Position numbers and translations under genes: made by a program
Notes under the pieces: generated by a model
Told to the model about the DNA's origin: nothing
The model's database searches: none
What the model saw: the letters and a program-made list of their open reading frames with translations, nothing else
From: Marinomonas sp. THO17
Lineage (GTDB): Bacteria > Pseudomonadota > Gammaproteobacteria > Pseudomonadales > Marinomonadaceae
NCBI RefSeq assembly: GCF_040436405.1
Contig: NZ_AP031575.1
Location: 434,001 to 498,000 of the forward strand
Length of the DNA: 64,000 nucleotides
Reading direction: 5' to 3'
Shown here: positions 46,724-54,747 of the stretch, one piece after another
Layout: the number at the start of each line of letters is the position of its first letter
Numbering within the stretch: position 1 is the first letter of the stretch

Positions 46724-49700
46724 ATGAAAAAGTTAAATCGAATTGTTTTAGTGAATTGGTACCTGCTTGGTGCAGAAGAAATTAGTATTCGTGGTAATAC
46801 TGCGATTATAGGTCCTACAGGTTCTGGTAAATCTTCCCTGTTGGACGCTATTCAGACCGTACTAACCGGCGCCAGTAAGCGTCATTTGAACTACAATGCC
46901 AGTGCTAATGATGGCAAAGCAAGTGGGCGTAGTATTCGTTCCTATATATTGGGTATGATTGATTCAGGCCAAACCAATGCAAAAATGTTTGGTACGGAGC
47001 CAAGACAAGATGCCACTTGTTATCTAGCCTTGGTTTTTGAAGACAGTGTGACCGGAAAAGAATCCACTGTTGGGTTAACTTTAAGTGCATCATTGGCGTC
47101 CCCTGAAGAAGATGTATTGGGCCGTTTTGTATTACCTAACTTCGGCGCTAGAAAAACCGATTTCATCGACCCTATGCAGGGCAAAAGTTATCAAGCCAAA
47201 CCCTGGATTGAAGTTCGTGAAGCCCTAAAGAAAGTCTGTTTAGACCCATACATCAAATCTGGTAGTGCATCCGCTACACAATACATTAATCGCTATTTAG
47301 AAGAACTTAGCCCAAGTGCGGATCAATTAATTACCATTGATAGTTTCTTGAAAAACTTTAAGAACGCGTTGAAATTTGTGCCAATTGCCTCTCCAACACG
47401 ATTTGTTCAGGATTTTGTACTAGCAGAAGCGCCACTACAAGTCGGTGCCTATCAAAAATCTTTGAACGAATATCGCCAACTTGAAGCAAAAACCCTTGAA
47501 GTGTCTAAGCGCATTGATGACCTGAAACTGATTCAACAAGATTGCGAGAAAAAACATCAACACGACCAAAATGCCATCAACTATCAATGGATTGCCACAG
47601 AAGCACGTTTTGACGAGCTGGGTAGTAAACAAGATGACATACAGGATCAGTACGACCTTCAAAAAGAGCGTGAAGAAGAAATTGAAGAAGAACTGGCAAC
47701 CCAGTCAAGCTTGTTAAAACAACTGCAATCCCAGTTGCTTAGACTCGAGCAACAATATGAACATTCTGACGTAGGCTTAAAGCTTCAACAACTTGAACAA
47801 AATAAGAAGCTGATTGAGCTACAAGGCAAACAAGACCAAAAATCCATATTGCAATTACGTCAACTCGCCGTTCTGTTAAAAGCCCTAGATGGTTTCAGTG
47901 AGCTTGTTTCTAACAACACATTAGAATTGGCAAAAGAACTCAGCCAATTAGAAGAAGTCATCTCGGAAGATGGCCGTATTCTTGGCAACCTAAAACCACT
48001 AACGCAAAAACTAGCCGCATTAAACGAGGCCCTAGACAAAGAAAAGTCTTTAGTATTTGGTCAGCGTTCTGAATTGAATCGCAGCATCCTCAACTTGAAG
48101 GACGAATGTAAGCAATTAGAATCGGATGTGTCCTCATTAAAAGGGGGCATCAGTCCATTATCGCAAAATACTAAGCGTCTAATTGCTTTATTGAAAGAAG
48201 CAAATATTACCGCTACACCACTTAGTCACTTAGCAGAAGTAACTGAGCTTAAGTGGCAAGATGCCATTGAAGGGTATTTAGGCGCTCAGCGTGAAGCTCT
48301 GATTGTTGAACCCGAAGACGCAGAAGAAGCGATTCGTATTTTTCGAGCCCATCGTCGTCAGCTAATGGGCTGTCGTGTCGTTGATACCACACAGACCCGT
48401 CTATGGCTAAACCGTGGTGACCATACTTCCGCACTGAAATTCATTCGCTGCAATAATGATCACGCTCAAGCCTATTTGAATCGCCGTCTCGGTGGCATTA
48501 AGCCAGTTGAAACAGAGCGTGAATTGTTGCGCGAAGACAGTGCAATGACTGCGGATGGTATGTTAAAGCTTTCTGGGACAATTTCGACCATACGTTCTGT
48601 GCCCCATATGATGGTAGGTATCAACACGGAAGGTATGCGCGAGTCCCGTGAACAGCAATTAAGAAACCTCAGTAATGAATTAGCTGAATTACTTAAGTCA
48701 GATCAACGTTTGGAGCAAGCGGATTCTTTGCTAGGTCGAGTGATTGCAAACAATCAATTTGATCTCGATAGCTTGGGCAATGCCAGTCACGCTGTTACTC
48801 GTCTAGGACAAGAACTGGAAAGCGTTAATGCTGAAATCAGTCAGTTACAAGAACATGATGACACCGACTTACAAGAACGCATCGAAGAATTAAAGTCACG
48901 CATCACCAATGTTGAGTTAGAACAGAAAAAACTGGATCGTGAACGCCAGCAAATCTCTGAACAATTTGGTGCTTTAAACACGCAAAAAACTCAGTTAAGT
49001 ACTGCCCTTGCTGCGTTAGATGAAGAGCGTACTAAGCTGACATCGAACCCTAAGTACGATGCAGAATTTGCCAGTGAACGTTATGCTTTACTCGAAAGCA
49101 GTATGGTTCATGGTGCCGCAATTTATAAAGAGGCCATCAGTCGTGCGGAAAAGGCCAGTGAAAAAGCACGTAATTTTGATCAGAAAGTTCGCAAAGAAGT
49201 GGCTGATCATTACGCTAAATACCATCAAGCAAGCTTAGACGATGATAACCAACTCGATTATTTAGAGTCTAAGTTTGAAGAGTTCGAGCACTACGTGTCT
49301 TATCAAATTGATGTGTTAAGCGAAACCGAATTGGCCAAGTACGCTAAAAGAGCGGAAATTGCACGCCGTGAAGCAGAAGAAACCTTCCGTTCAGATTACG
49401 TCTCCAAGTTGAAAGACTCCCTTGATCAAGTGGCACACATTATTCGTGAGTTAAACCACAGTTTGAAACGTCGCCCATTTAACCAAGAGATTTATCAGTT
49501 CCGCTATTACCCTAACGGTGACATGAAAGACATTCTGGATTTAGTTGAACGCTTTAGCGTACAAGATCAAGCCAATGTCGGTGGTTTATTTGACCCTCAA
49601 ATGAGCAATGATCCTGAACATGCTCGCGCGATCGAAGCCATTCAAGACTTGATCTCAGATGAAGAAAAGCAACAAGATTTAGCCGATTACCGTAAATTTT

Positions 49701-50140
49701 ATAACTTTGAAGTCGATATCTTAGATAATGAAGGTAATAAGAAGACCACATTGAGTCAGCGTATCCAAACTGGATCGGGTGGTGAGCACCAAATTCCGTT
49801 TTATTTGGCCATCGCAGCCGCTTTGTCTACTACTTACCGCTTACATGAAACCATGGATGGCGATATTGTAGGGGGCTTCTCATTGGCTATGTTTGATGAA
49901 GCTTTCAATAAGATTGATATGGTGAAAACCTCGACTTGTATGGGCTTTATGAAAGATATTGGTTTGCAAGTTATAGCCGCCGCACCAGATGATAAACGAG
50001 CCGTTATGGCGGCCAATATGGATACCATTATCAGTGTATGGCGAGAAGGGGGTGCGGTGTCAATTGATGTGGCGTATCCTAAAGAGAAAGGCCAAGTTTT
50101 GTTAAATGGGCAATCTGAAAATTTATTAACCCTAGCTTAA
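46724..50140 (+). CDS. mksB: MksB, SMC-like ATPase of MksBEF (JetC-like)
   Basis: 1138 residues, an SMC/MukB-like ATPase. Walker A GPTGSGKSS at residues 30-38; long coiled coils on both sides of a central hinge (about 500-620); signature SGGEHQIPFYLAIAAAL near residue 1018; Walker B FSLAMFDEAFNKID near 1056. It loads on DNA with MksE/MksF as a loop-extruding condensin for chromosome organisation or, in Wadjet systems, for plasmid defence. The next gene is bolA, not a Toprim nuclease (MksG/JetD), so the window encodes a three-subunit system only. Confidence 0.92.
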   Translation: MKKLNRIVLVNWYLLGAEEISIRGNTAIIGPTGSGKSSLLDAIQTVLTGASKRHLNYNASANDGKASGRSIRSYILGMIDSGQTNAKMFGTEPRQDATCYLALVFEDSVTGKESTVGLTLSASLASPEEDVLGRFVLPNFGARKTDFIDPMQGKSYQAKPWIEVREALKKVCLDPYIKSGSASATQYINRYLEELSPSADQLITIDSFLKNFKNALKFVPIASPTRFVQDFVLAEAPLQVGAYQKSLNEYRQLEAKTLEVSKRIDDLKLIQQDCEKKHQHDQNAINYQWIATEARFDELGSKQDDIQDQYDLQKEREEEIEEELATQSSLLKQLQSQLLRLEQQYEHSDVGLKLQQLEQNKKLIELQGKQDQKSILQLRQLAVLLKALDGFSELVSNNTLELAKELSQLEEVISEDGRILGNLKPLTQKLAALNEALDKEKSLVFGQRSELNRSILNLKDECKQLESDVSSLKGGISPLSQNTKRLIALLKEANITATPLSHLAEVTELKWQDAIEGYLGAQREALIVEPEDAEEAIRIFRAHRRQLMGCRVVDTTQTRLWLNRGDHTSALKFIRCNNDHAQAYLNRRLGGIKPVETERELLREDSAMTADGMLKLSGTISTIRSVPHMMVGINTEGMRESREQQLRNLSNELAELLKSDQRLEQADSLLGRVIANNQFDLDSLGNASHAVTRLGQELESVNAEISQLQEHDDTDLQERIEELKSRITNVELEQKKLDRERQQISEQFGALNTQKTQLSTALAALDEERTKLTSNPKYDAEFASERYALLESSMVHGAAIYKEAISRAEKASEKARNFDQKVRKEVADHYAKYHQASLDDDNQLDYLESKFEEFEHYVSYQIDVLSETELAKYAKRAEIARREAEETFRSDYVSKLKDSLDQVAHIIRELNHSLKRRPFNQEIYQFRYYPNGDMKDILDLVERFSVQDQANVGGLFDPQMSNDPEHARAIEAIQDLISDEEKQQDLADYRKFYNFEVDILDNEGNKKTTLSQRIQTGSGGEHQIPFYLAIAAALSTTYRLHETMDGDIVGGFSLAMFDEAFNKIDMVKTSTCMGFMKDIGLQVIAAAPDDKRAVMAANMDTIISVWREGGAVSIDVAYPKEKGQVLLNGQSENLLTLA

Positions 50141-50150
50141 TGAGTAATGC

Positions 50151-50456
50151 ATGAAGATACAGCAACAAATTGAAGGGGTTTTGACTGAGGCCTTTGCTGT
50201 TCATCATATGACTTTGTTGAATGAAAGTCATATGCATAATGTGCCGCTGGACAGTGAGTCGCACTTTAAACTCATACTGGTATCTGATGACTTTATCGGT
50301 AAGAGAGCGGTACAAAGGCATCAGCAGATTTATTCAGTGCTGCATGAGGAAATGCATTTGATACATGCTCTCGCACTGCATCCATATACAATAGAAGAAT
50401 GGCAAAAGCGGAATGAAAATGCGCCGCTATCACCAAAATGTCACGGAGGTGAGTAA
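50151..50456 (+). CDS. bolA: BolA family protein
   Basis: 101 residues. The BolA fold is clear: VHHMTLLNESHMHNVP, SESHFKLILVSDDFIGKRAVQRHQQIYS and HALALHPYTIEEWQKR, nearly as in E. coli BolA (105 residues). BolA partners monothiol glutaredoxins in iron-sulfur handling and also binds DNA. The conserved His residues are present. It lies ten bases after mksB, but is probably a separate function. Confidence 0.93.
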   Translation: MKIQQQIEGVLTEAFAVHHMTLLNESHMHNVPLDSESHFKLILVSDDFIGKRAVQRHQQIYSVLHEEMHLIHALALHPYTIEEWQKRNENAPLSPKCHGGE

Positions 50457-50479
50457 CGTCTAAGCGTTACTCTAATAAA

Positions 50480-50782
50480 ATGAGTATTAGTGTTATACAA
50501 GACGATAAGACAAAAGTGGTTACTATTAGCCTAATCGGTAGCTTTGATTTTTCATTATTTAATGATTTTCGTGAAGCTTATTCAGACTTGAATGGGTCGT
50601 ATGATCGCTACATAATCGATATGTCTTCTGTCGAGTATTTAGACAGCGCAGCTTTAGGTATGCTACTCAGTATGCGCAATGCCATCCCGGATCATCAGGA
50701 AATTGAATTACAGGGCGCAAACACTTTTATTAAAAACATTTTAATGATTTCTCGCTTTGATAAACGCTTTAAGATCATATAG
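50480..50782 (+). CDS. STAS-domain anti-sigma-factor antagonist
   Basis: 100 residues, a single STAS domain (SpoIIAA/HsbA type). The phosphorylatable serine is S56 in VEYLDSAALGML. In partner-switching systems a kinase phosphorylates this Ser and a PP2C phosphatase reverses it; the dephosphorylated form captures an anti-sigma factor. The next gene encodes a REC-PP2C phosphatase. The stop codon TAG arises from a 23-bp tandem duplication; removing one unit would join this ORF in frame to the phosphatase. Confidence 0.88.
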   Translation: MSISVIQDDKTKVVTISLIGSFDFSLFNDFREAYSDLNGSYDRYIIDMSSVEYLDSAALGMLLSMRNAIPDHQEIELQGANTFIKNILMISRFDKRFKII

Positions 50783-50804
50783 ATAAACGCTTTAAGATCA
50801 TACA
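50759..50804 (+). repeat. 23-bp tandem duplication at the STAS/REC-PP2C junction
   Basis: GATAAACGCTTTAAGATCAT followed by ATA occurs twice in tandem (units 50759-50781 and 50782-50804) with one mismatch near the end of the unit. The first copy holds the last codons of the STAS gene; the second is the spacer before the next ribosome site. Confidence 0.9.
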
Positions 50805-50814
50805 AAAGGGACGA

Positions 50815-51954
50815 ATGAAACTATTATGCATAGACAGTGAACCAGTTTATCGTGAGGTACTAACACTCTGTGCGCAGAAGGAGGGCCTCGAAGTAATGAC
50901 AGTAGGTTCTTATACTGAGGCCATTTCTGCTTTCATGGATTTTTCACCTGATATTGTCACTATGGATGTGATAGTCAAAGGGGGAAAAGGCTTAAATTTG
51001 GTCAAAGAACTGAAGAAACTAAGCGGTACACGCTTTGTCCCCATGATTTTTTTGGCCTCACACACATCTGAATCGGTTATGGATCAGTGTTTCCATTCTG
51101 GCGCTGACGATTTTTTACCTAAGCCTTTTGATGAAATGCTCTTTAATATACGTCTTAAAACTCATATGCGACATGTAGCATTGGTTAAAGAGATGTATAA
51201 GAAAAATAAAGCGCTTACTTTTTTCCAAGACATGATTGAACGTGAGCATGAAATGGCTCATCAAGTTCTGGATCATATTCAAACTCGTAGCGAGAAAAAT
51301 TCTAACCAAGTTGCCATTACGCGCATTTCGGCCGCCAGCTTTAATGGTGATTTGGCTCTTGTCAAAAAACGATCGGACGGCTCTAGATTAGTCTTCGTTG
51401 GTGATTTTACTGGTCATGGCTTACCTGCATCGATAGGTGCTTTACCTGTTATGCAAACTTTTTTTGATGCCGTGGATGATTTGACTGGTCTTAGTGAATT
51501 GGCCATTCGAATTAATAAAACTCTTTATAGTCTTTTGCCGGATTACATGTTTTGTGCTGGCTATCTGTTGCTATTAAGTCCTGATGGGAATTTTTGCTAT
51601 TGGGGAGGAGGTATGCCGCATGCGGTGATACGCCGACAAAATGGTGAATTGGATTTTATCCAATCTTGTCATATGCCCTTGGGAGTCCAATCGACGTGTG
51701 AATTCGACCCTAGCCTAAAAACCAACCACCTTAATTCAGATGACACCCTAGTGATATTGTCAGATGGGGTTGTGGAATTAAAAAATATTGAAAATCAAAT
51801 GCTTGGTGATAAGAAAACCAATGAATTGATTAACCTGCATTATCAAGATAAGAATCTTGTTTCCGCACAAACTAAAATGGAAAATGATCTTGAAGAATAT
51901 TTAGGAGAAGCAGTGCAATTGGACGACATTACTTTGGTTGCACTGCGTACTTAA
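50815..51954 (+). CDS. Response regulator fused to PP2C-type (SpoIIE) phosphatase
   Basis: 379 residues. REC domain about 1-120, with phospho-acceptor D51 in IVTMDVIVKGG and the Lys in LPKPFDEM. A helical linker is followed by a SpoIIE-type PP2C domain (about 165-379) with metal-binding Asp in FVGDFTGHGLPAS and VILSDGVVE, and the final Asp in LDDITLVAL. It probably dephosphorylates the STAS protein upstream, as HsbR does HsbA in Pseudomonas. Unlike HsbR there is no HATPase kinase domain at the C-terminus. The ribosome site is AAGGGACGA. The MITE begins at its stop codon. Confidence 0.92.
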   Translation: MKLLCIDSEPVYREVLTLCAQKEGLEVMTVGSYTEAISAFMDFSPDIVTMDVIVKGGKGLNLVKELKKLSGTRFVPMIFLASHTSESVMDQCFHSGADDFLPKPFDEMLFNIRLKTHMRHVALVKEMYKKNKALTFFQDMIEREHEMAHQVLDHIQTRSEKNSNQVAITRISAASFNGDLALVKKRSDGSRLVFVGDFTGHGLPASIGALPVMQTFFDAVDDLTGLSELAIRINKTLYSLLPDYMFCAGYLLLLSPDGNFCYWGGGMPHAVIRRQNGELDFIQSCHMPLGVQSTCEFDPSLKTNHLNSDDTLVILSDGVVELKNIENQMLGDKKTNELINLHYQDKNLVSAQTKMENDLEEYLGEAVQLDDITLVALRT

Positions 51955-52000
51955 GGAAGGTGCGAATACGTCTTACTTAAGGAAGGTGCGAATAAGTCTT
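51949..52000 (+). repeat. 26-bp tandem duplication of the MITE left end
   Basis: Units 51949-51974 and 51975-52000 (ACTTAAGGAAGGTGCGAATA and so on) differ at one position. The unit includes two bases of the flanking gene, the TTAA target and the terminal repeat, so it arose after insertion, by slippage. Confidence 0.85.
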
Positions 52001-52248
52001 CTGAACATCAGTCTTATCAGAGAAACGGTCTATCAAGGCAAGAGTGAGCAGGAATGTTAATACCTTTCAATCACTCTTAACACAGAGAGGCCGTTTCTCT
52101 GAAAGACCCGAAGGGCGTGGTCTAAGCTCTCTTTATTCTTTGTTAAGCTTCTTGCCAATATGTTTAATATTGGACAGCGAAACTTGCCTCGAATAAAAGA
52201 GAGTTATCCACACGCTGAAGTCAGTGGACTTGTTCGTACCTTCCTTAA
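51951..52248 (+). mobile_element. Full-length IS5-type MITE (copy B)
   Basis: Non-coding element between two convergent genes. Terminal inverted repeats GGAAGGTGCGAATAAGTC (51981-51998) and GACTTGTTCGTACCTTCC (52227-52244) match at 16 of 18 positions and resemble IS5-group ends; the flanking TTAA fits the IS5 target rule YTAR. The interior (264 bp) folds as two hairpin arms: outer stem 52018-52030/52089-52101 around 52040-52047/52071-52078, and 52127-52138/52191-52203 around CCAATAT/ATATTGG (52155-52173). The left end is duplicated, so the left TTAA occurs twice. Confidence 0.85.
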
Positions 52249-52895
52249 CTGTTTTTACGATTATTTTTCTTAGAAGATTTGTTTTTATTGCTTTTCTGGC
52301 GCGCATTTTTTGCCACTGATTTTTTCTCTGGCTCAGTACGTAATACCAAGAATAAATCGGTCATCACCTCTGGAATTTGGGCGATACAGGAAAGCGTTAA
52401 CTTTTCACTAGAACGTATATCAATGACTTCATCGTCATCAAAAAGATCTGAGGCAACCATGATGGGAAGCAAAAGCTCAGCTACTACTTCCTCTTTCTCT
52501 GATTCAAACCATTGGGCTTCGGTCATAAAAACACCTTCCATGAAACCTGTGGCCCATTCTTGCAACTCGCTTAGTTCTTCAGGAGAAGACCCCATTTCGA
52601 TAGCACATGGCAAGATAAAACCGTCTTCTGACTCAAGCTCTTTTTGAATATCAATAAAAAGACGAGACAGATACTGCGTAATTTGCTTTTGTTGCTTGTC
52701 GTTTTCGAATTCAGGTGTTTCTTCAAACACTACAGGCAGCCAATTTGATTCACTGATAGTCACAGGACAAATTGACAAGGCTGTCAGAAAGCCGTGAGCC
52801 ATCACAAAGTTTTGGCATTCTTCATGAACCAGGTCAGAATCTAAAAAATCTTCTAATGTTTCCAGTTCAAGATCATCAAGAGGTTGGTGAGCCAT
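52245..52895 (-). CDS. UPF0149/YecA-family protein with basic tail
   Basis: 216 residues. The helical YecA/YgfB-like domain is visible: LEDFLDSDLVHEECQNFVMAHGFLTAL near the start and ELQEWATGFMEGVFM in the middle. The C-terminal tail (about 190-216) is almost all Lys, Asn, Ser and Arg (KSNKNKSSKKNNRKNS); YecA members usually end in an SEC-C zinc motif, which is absent here. Function is unknown. Its TAA stop lies in the TTAA target duplicate of the MITE. Confidence 0.82.
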   Translation of the reverse strand: MAHQPLDDLELETLEDFLDSDLVHEECQNFVMAHGFLTALSICPVTISESNWLPVVFEETPEFENDKQQKQITQYLSRLFIDIQKELESEDGFILPCAIEMGSSPEELSELQEWATGFMEGVFMTEAQWFESEKEEVVAELLLPIMVASDLFDDDEVIDIRSSEKLTLSCIAQIPEVMTDLFLVLRTEPEKKSVAKNARQKSNKNKSSKKNNRKNS

Positions 52896-52989
52896 GTGTG
52901 TATTCCTAATTTGAATTTAGCTGAGAATTCTAGCGAAATGCCCCTTAAAAATCGATGCAGATTTTTCGCAAATCAGTGATAATGAGCGA

Positions 52990-54747
52990 ATGAGTGCAAA
53001 TAAACAATCTGCCTTGGAGCAACTAGGCTTCTCTGCATATCGCCCCTTGCAAGAAGAAGCAATTGATGCCTTGCTTAATAATAGAGATGTGGTTCTGGCC
53101 GCACCGACTGGTGGCGGAAAATCCCTTGTTTATCAAGTAGCTGGTTTGGCAAAAGAGGGGGTTGCTGTTATCGTCAGCCCATTAATTGCTTTAATGAAGC
53201 AGCAAGTTGAATTTTTGAACCTTAAATCAGTACAAGCAAGGTTTCTAAACTCCACGCTAAATCCAGGGGAGCAAGACGACTTAACTTGGTCTATTCGACA
53301 TAATCACATTAAATTTCTTTACTTGTCACCAGAGAAGCTAATTCAACCATCTGTCATCGGCTTATTGCAAAGTGTCGACATAGCCTTGTTCGCCATAGAC
53401 GAAGCTCATTGTATCGCACAGTGGGGGGGATATTTTCGTCCTGAATACAATCAACTAGGCCAAATTAAACAACTCTTTCCGGCACCTCCTATAGTTGCTT
53501 TAACAGGCAGTGCCGATAAAACCACATTAAACAGCATAAATCAGTCACTTAATTTACATAATAGCTTGTTGCTAAAAGGCAGTATTGATCGACCAAACTT
53601 ACAGCTGCAAGTTGCTCAAAAAAAACAAGCGAAGCAGCAAATCCTATATTTTTTGCATCATGAAGTTGCTGGCCTTTCAGGCATTATTTACTGTCGTTCA
53701 CGCAATAGCACCGAACAATTATCTCAATGGCTCAATCAGCTTGGCTTCAGCAGTGTTTACTATCATGCTGCCATGCAGGACGAGGCTAAAAATAGCAGTC
53801 ATAAAATTTTTTCTGAACAGCTTGGTACTATTATGGTAGCAACCACTGCCTATGGAATGGGTATTGACCTTCCGCATATCGGCTTTGTCATACACATGGA
53901 TTTACCCAGTTCACCTGAGTCTTATTATCAAGAAATTGGACGTGCAGGACGTAATAATCAAAGTGCTAAAACCTTATTACTCTATGGCTTGCAGGACATG
54001 ATCAAAGCCCAGCAATTAATTGCTTTAGAGGCACGAGATTACTTTACCGAAGCACAACGATTACGAGACTTATTTGCCATAATTGAAAGTCGTCAATGTC
54101 GAAAACAAAGTTTATTAGCTTATTTTGATGAAGAAATAGAGGAGTGTGGTTATTGTGACCGCTGTAGAGCCAAACAAAAAGAACATAATGTCACTATCGC
54201 AGCACAAAAGTTACTGTCACTTATTTATCACACTCGAGGAACGCAAGCCTTTTCAACTTTAATTCAGGTGTTGTTGGGCAAGCGAGTCAAAGCCACAAAA
54301 AACATTCAAGCGGAAAAACTGTCTTTATTTGGTCAAGGAAAAGAATTGTCTGAAGCCCAATGGAAATCAGTAATCCGACACCTTTTGGCTTTTGAATACA
54401 TTCAGTTGGAAAATACACAAGTGTTTTTTGTTCGTCTAACGGAAAAGGCACGACAGATACTAAAAGGTGAAGCTCAGCTTATTGTTGCCAACGATTTCTA
54501 TTACCCAAGGCTAAGCGAATCAGAATTGTCCAATGAGCATCTGGCTTGGCACACGGTATCTGCTTGGCGTCATCGAAAATCTGTGCCGTTATCGGATGTA
54601 CAATTGCGTAAGATATGCCAACATAAACCTAAAAACGCCGCCTCATTAAGCCGTTTAGTAGGAATTTCTCTTGAGGAGGTAAATCACTTTGCCGAGTCAC
54701 TATTGGTATTATTGCATCAAGAGCAGTCGACATCAGTATTGCAATGA
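52990..54747 (+). CDS. recQ: RecQ-family DNA helicase with altered aromatic loop
   Basis: 585 residues (E. coli 609). 3'-5' helicase: Walker A APTGGGKSLVYQ (about 38-49), DEAH box AIDEAHCIAQWG, motif V/VI VATTAYGMGIDLP and YQEIGRAGRN, then the zinc-binding cysteines CRKQSLLAYF...CGYCDRC, a winged helix and a short HRDC-like end. The aromatic-rich loop after DEAH reads WGGYFRPEY instead of WGHDFRPEY; the His there couples ATP use to DNA in E. coli RecQ. It overlaps sprT by four bases. Confidence 0.9.
   Translation: MSANKQSALEQLGFSAYRPLQEEAIDALLNNRDVVLAAPTGGGKSLVYQVAGLAKEGVAVIVSPLIALMKQQVEFLNLKSVQARFLNSTLNPGEQDDLTWSIRHNHIKFLYLSPEKLIQPSVIGLLQSVDIALFAIDEAHCIAQWGGYFRPEYNQLGQIKQLFPAPPIVALTGSADKTTLNSINQSLNLHNSLLLKGSIDRPNLQLQVAQKKQAKQQILYFLHHEVAGLSGIIYCRSRNSTEQLSQWLNQLGFSSVYYHAAMQDEAKNSSHKIFSEQLGTIMVATTAYGMGIDLPHIGFVIHMDLPSSPESYYQEIGRAGRNNQSAKTLLLYGLQDMIKAQQLIALEARDYFTEAQRLRDLFAIIESRQCRKQSLLAYFDEEIEECGYCDRCRAKQKEHNVTIAAQKLLSLIYHTRGTQAFSTLIQVLLGKRVKATKNIQAEKLSLFGQGKELSEAQWKSVIRHLLAFEYIQLENTQVFFVRLTEKARQILKGEAQLIVANDFYYPRLSESELSNEHLAWHTVSAWRHRKSVPLSDVQLRKICQHKPKNAASLSRLVGISLEEVNHFAESLLVLLHQEQSTSVLQ

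Noticed and set aside
50151-50456. Small ORF after mksB as a candidate MksG/JetD subunit
   Set aside because: It is far too short for a Toprim nuclease and matches BolA along its whole length.
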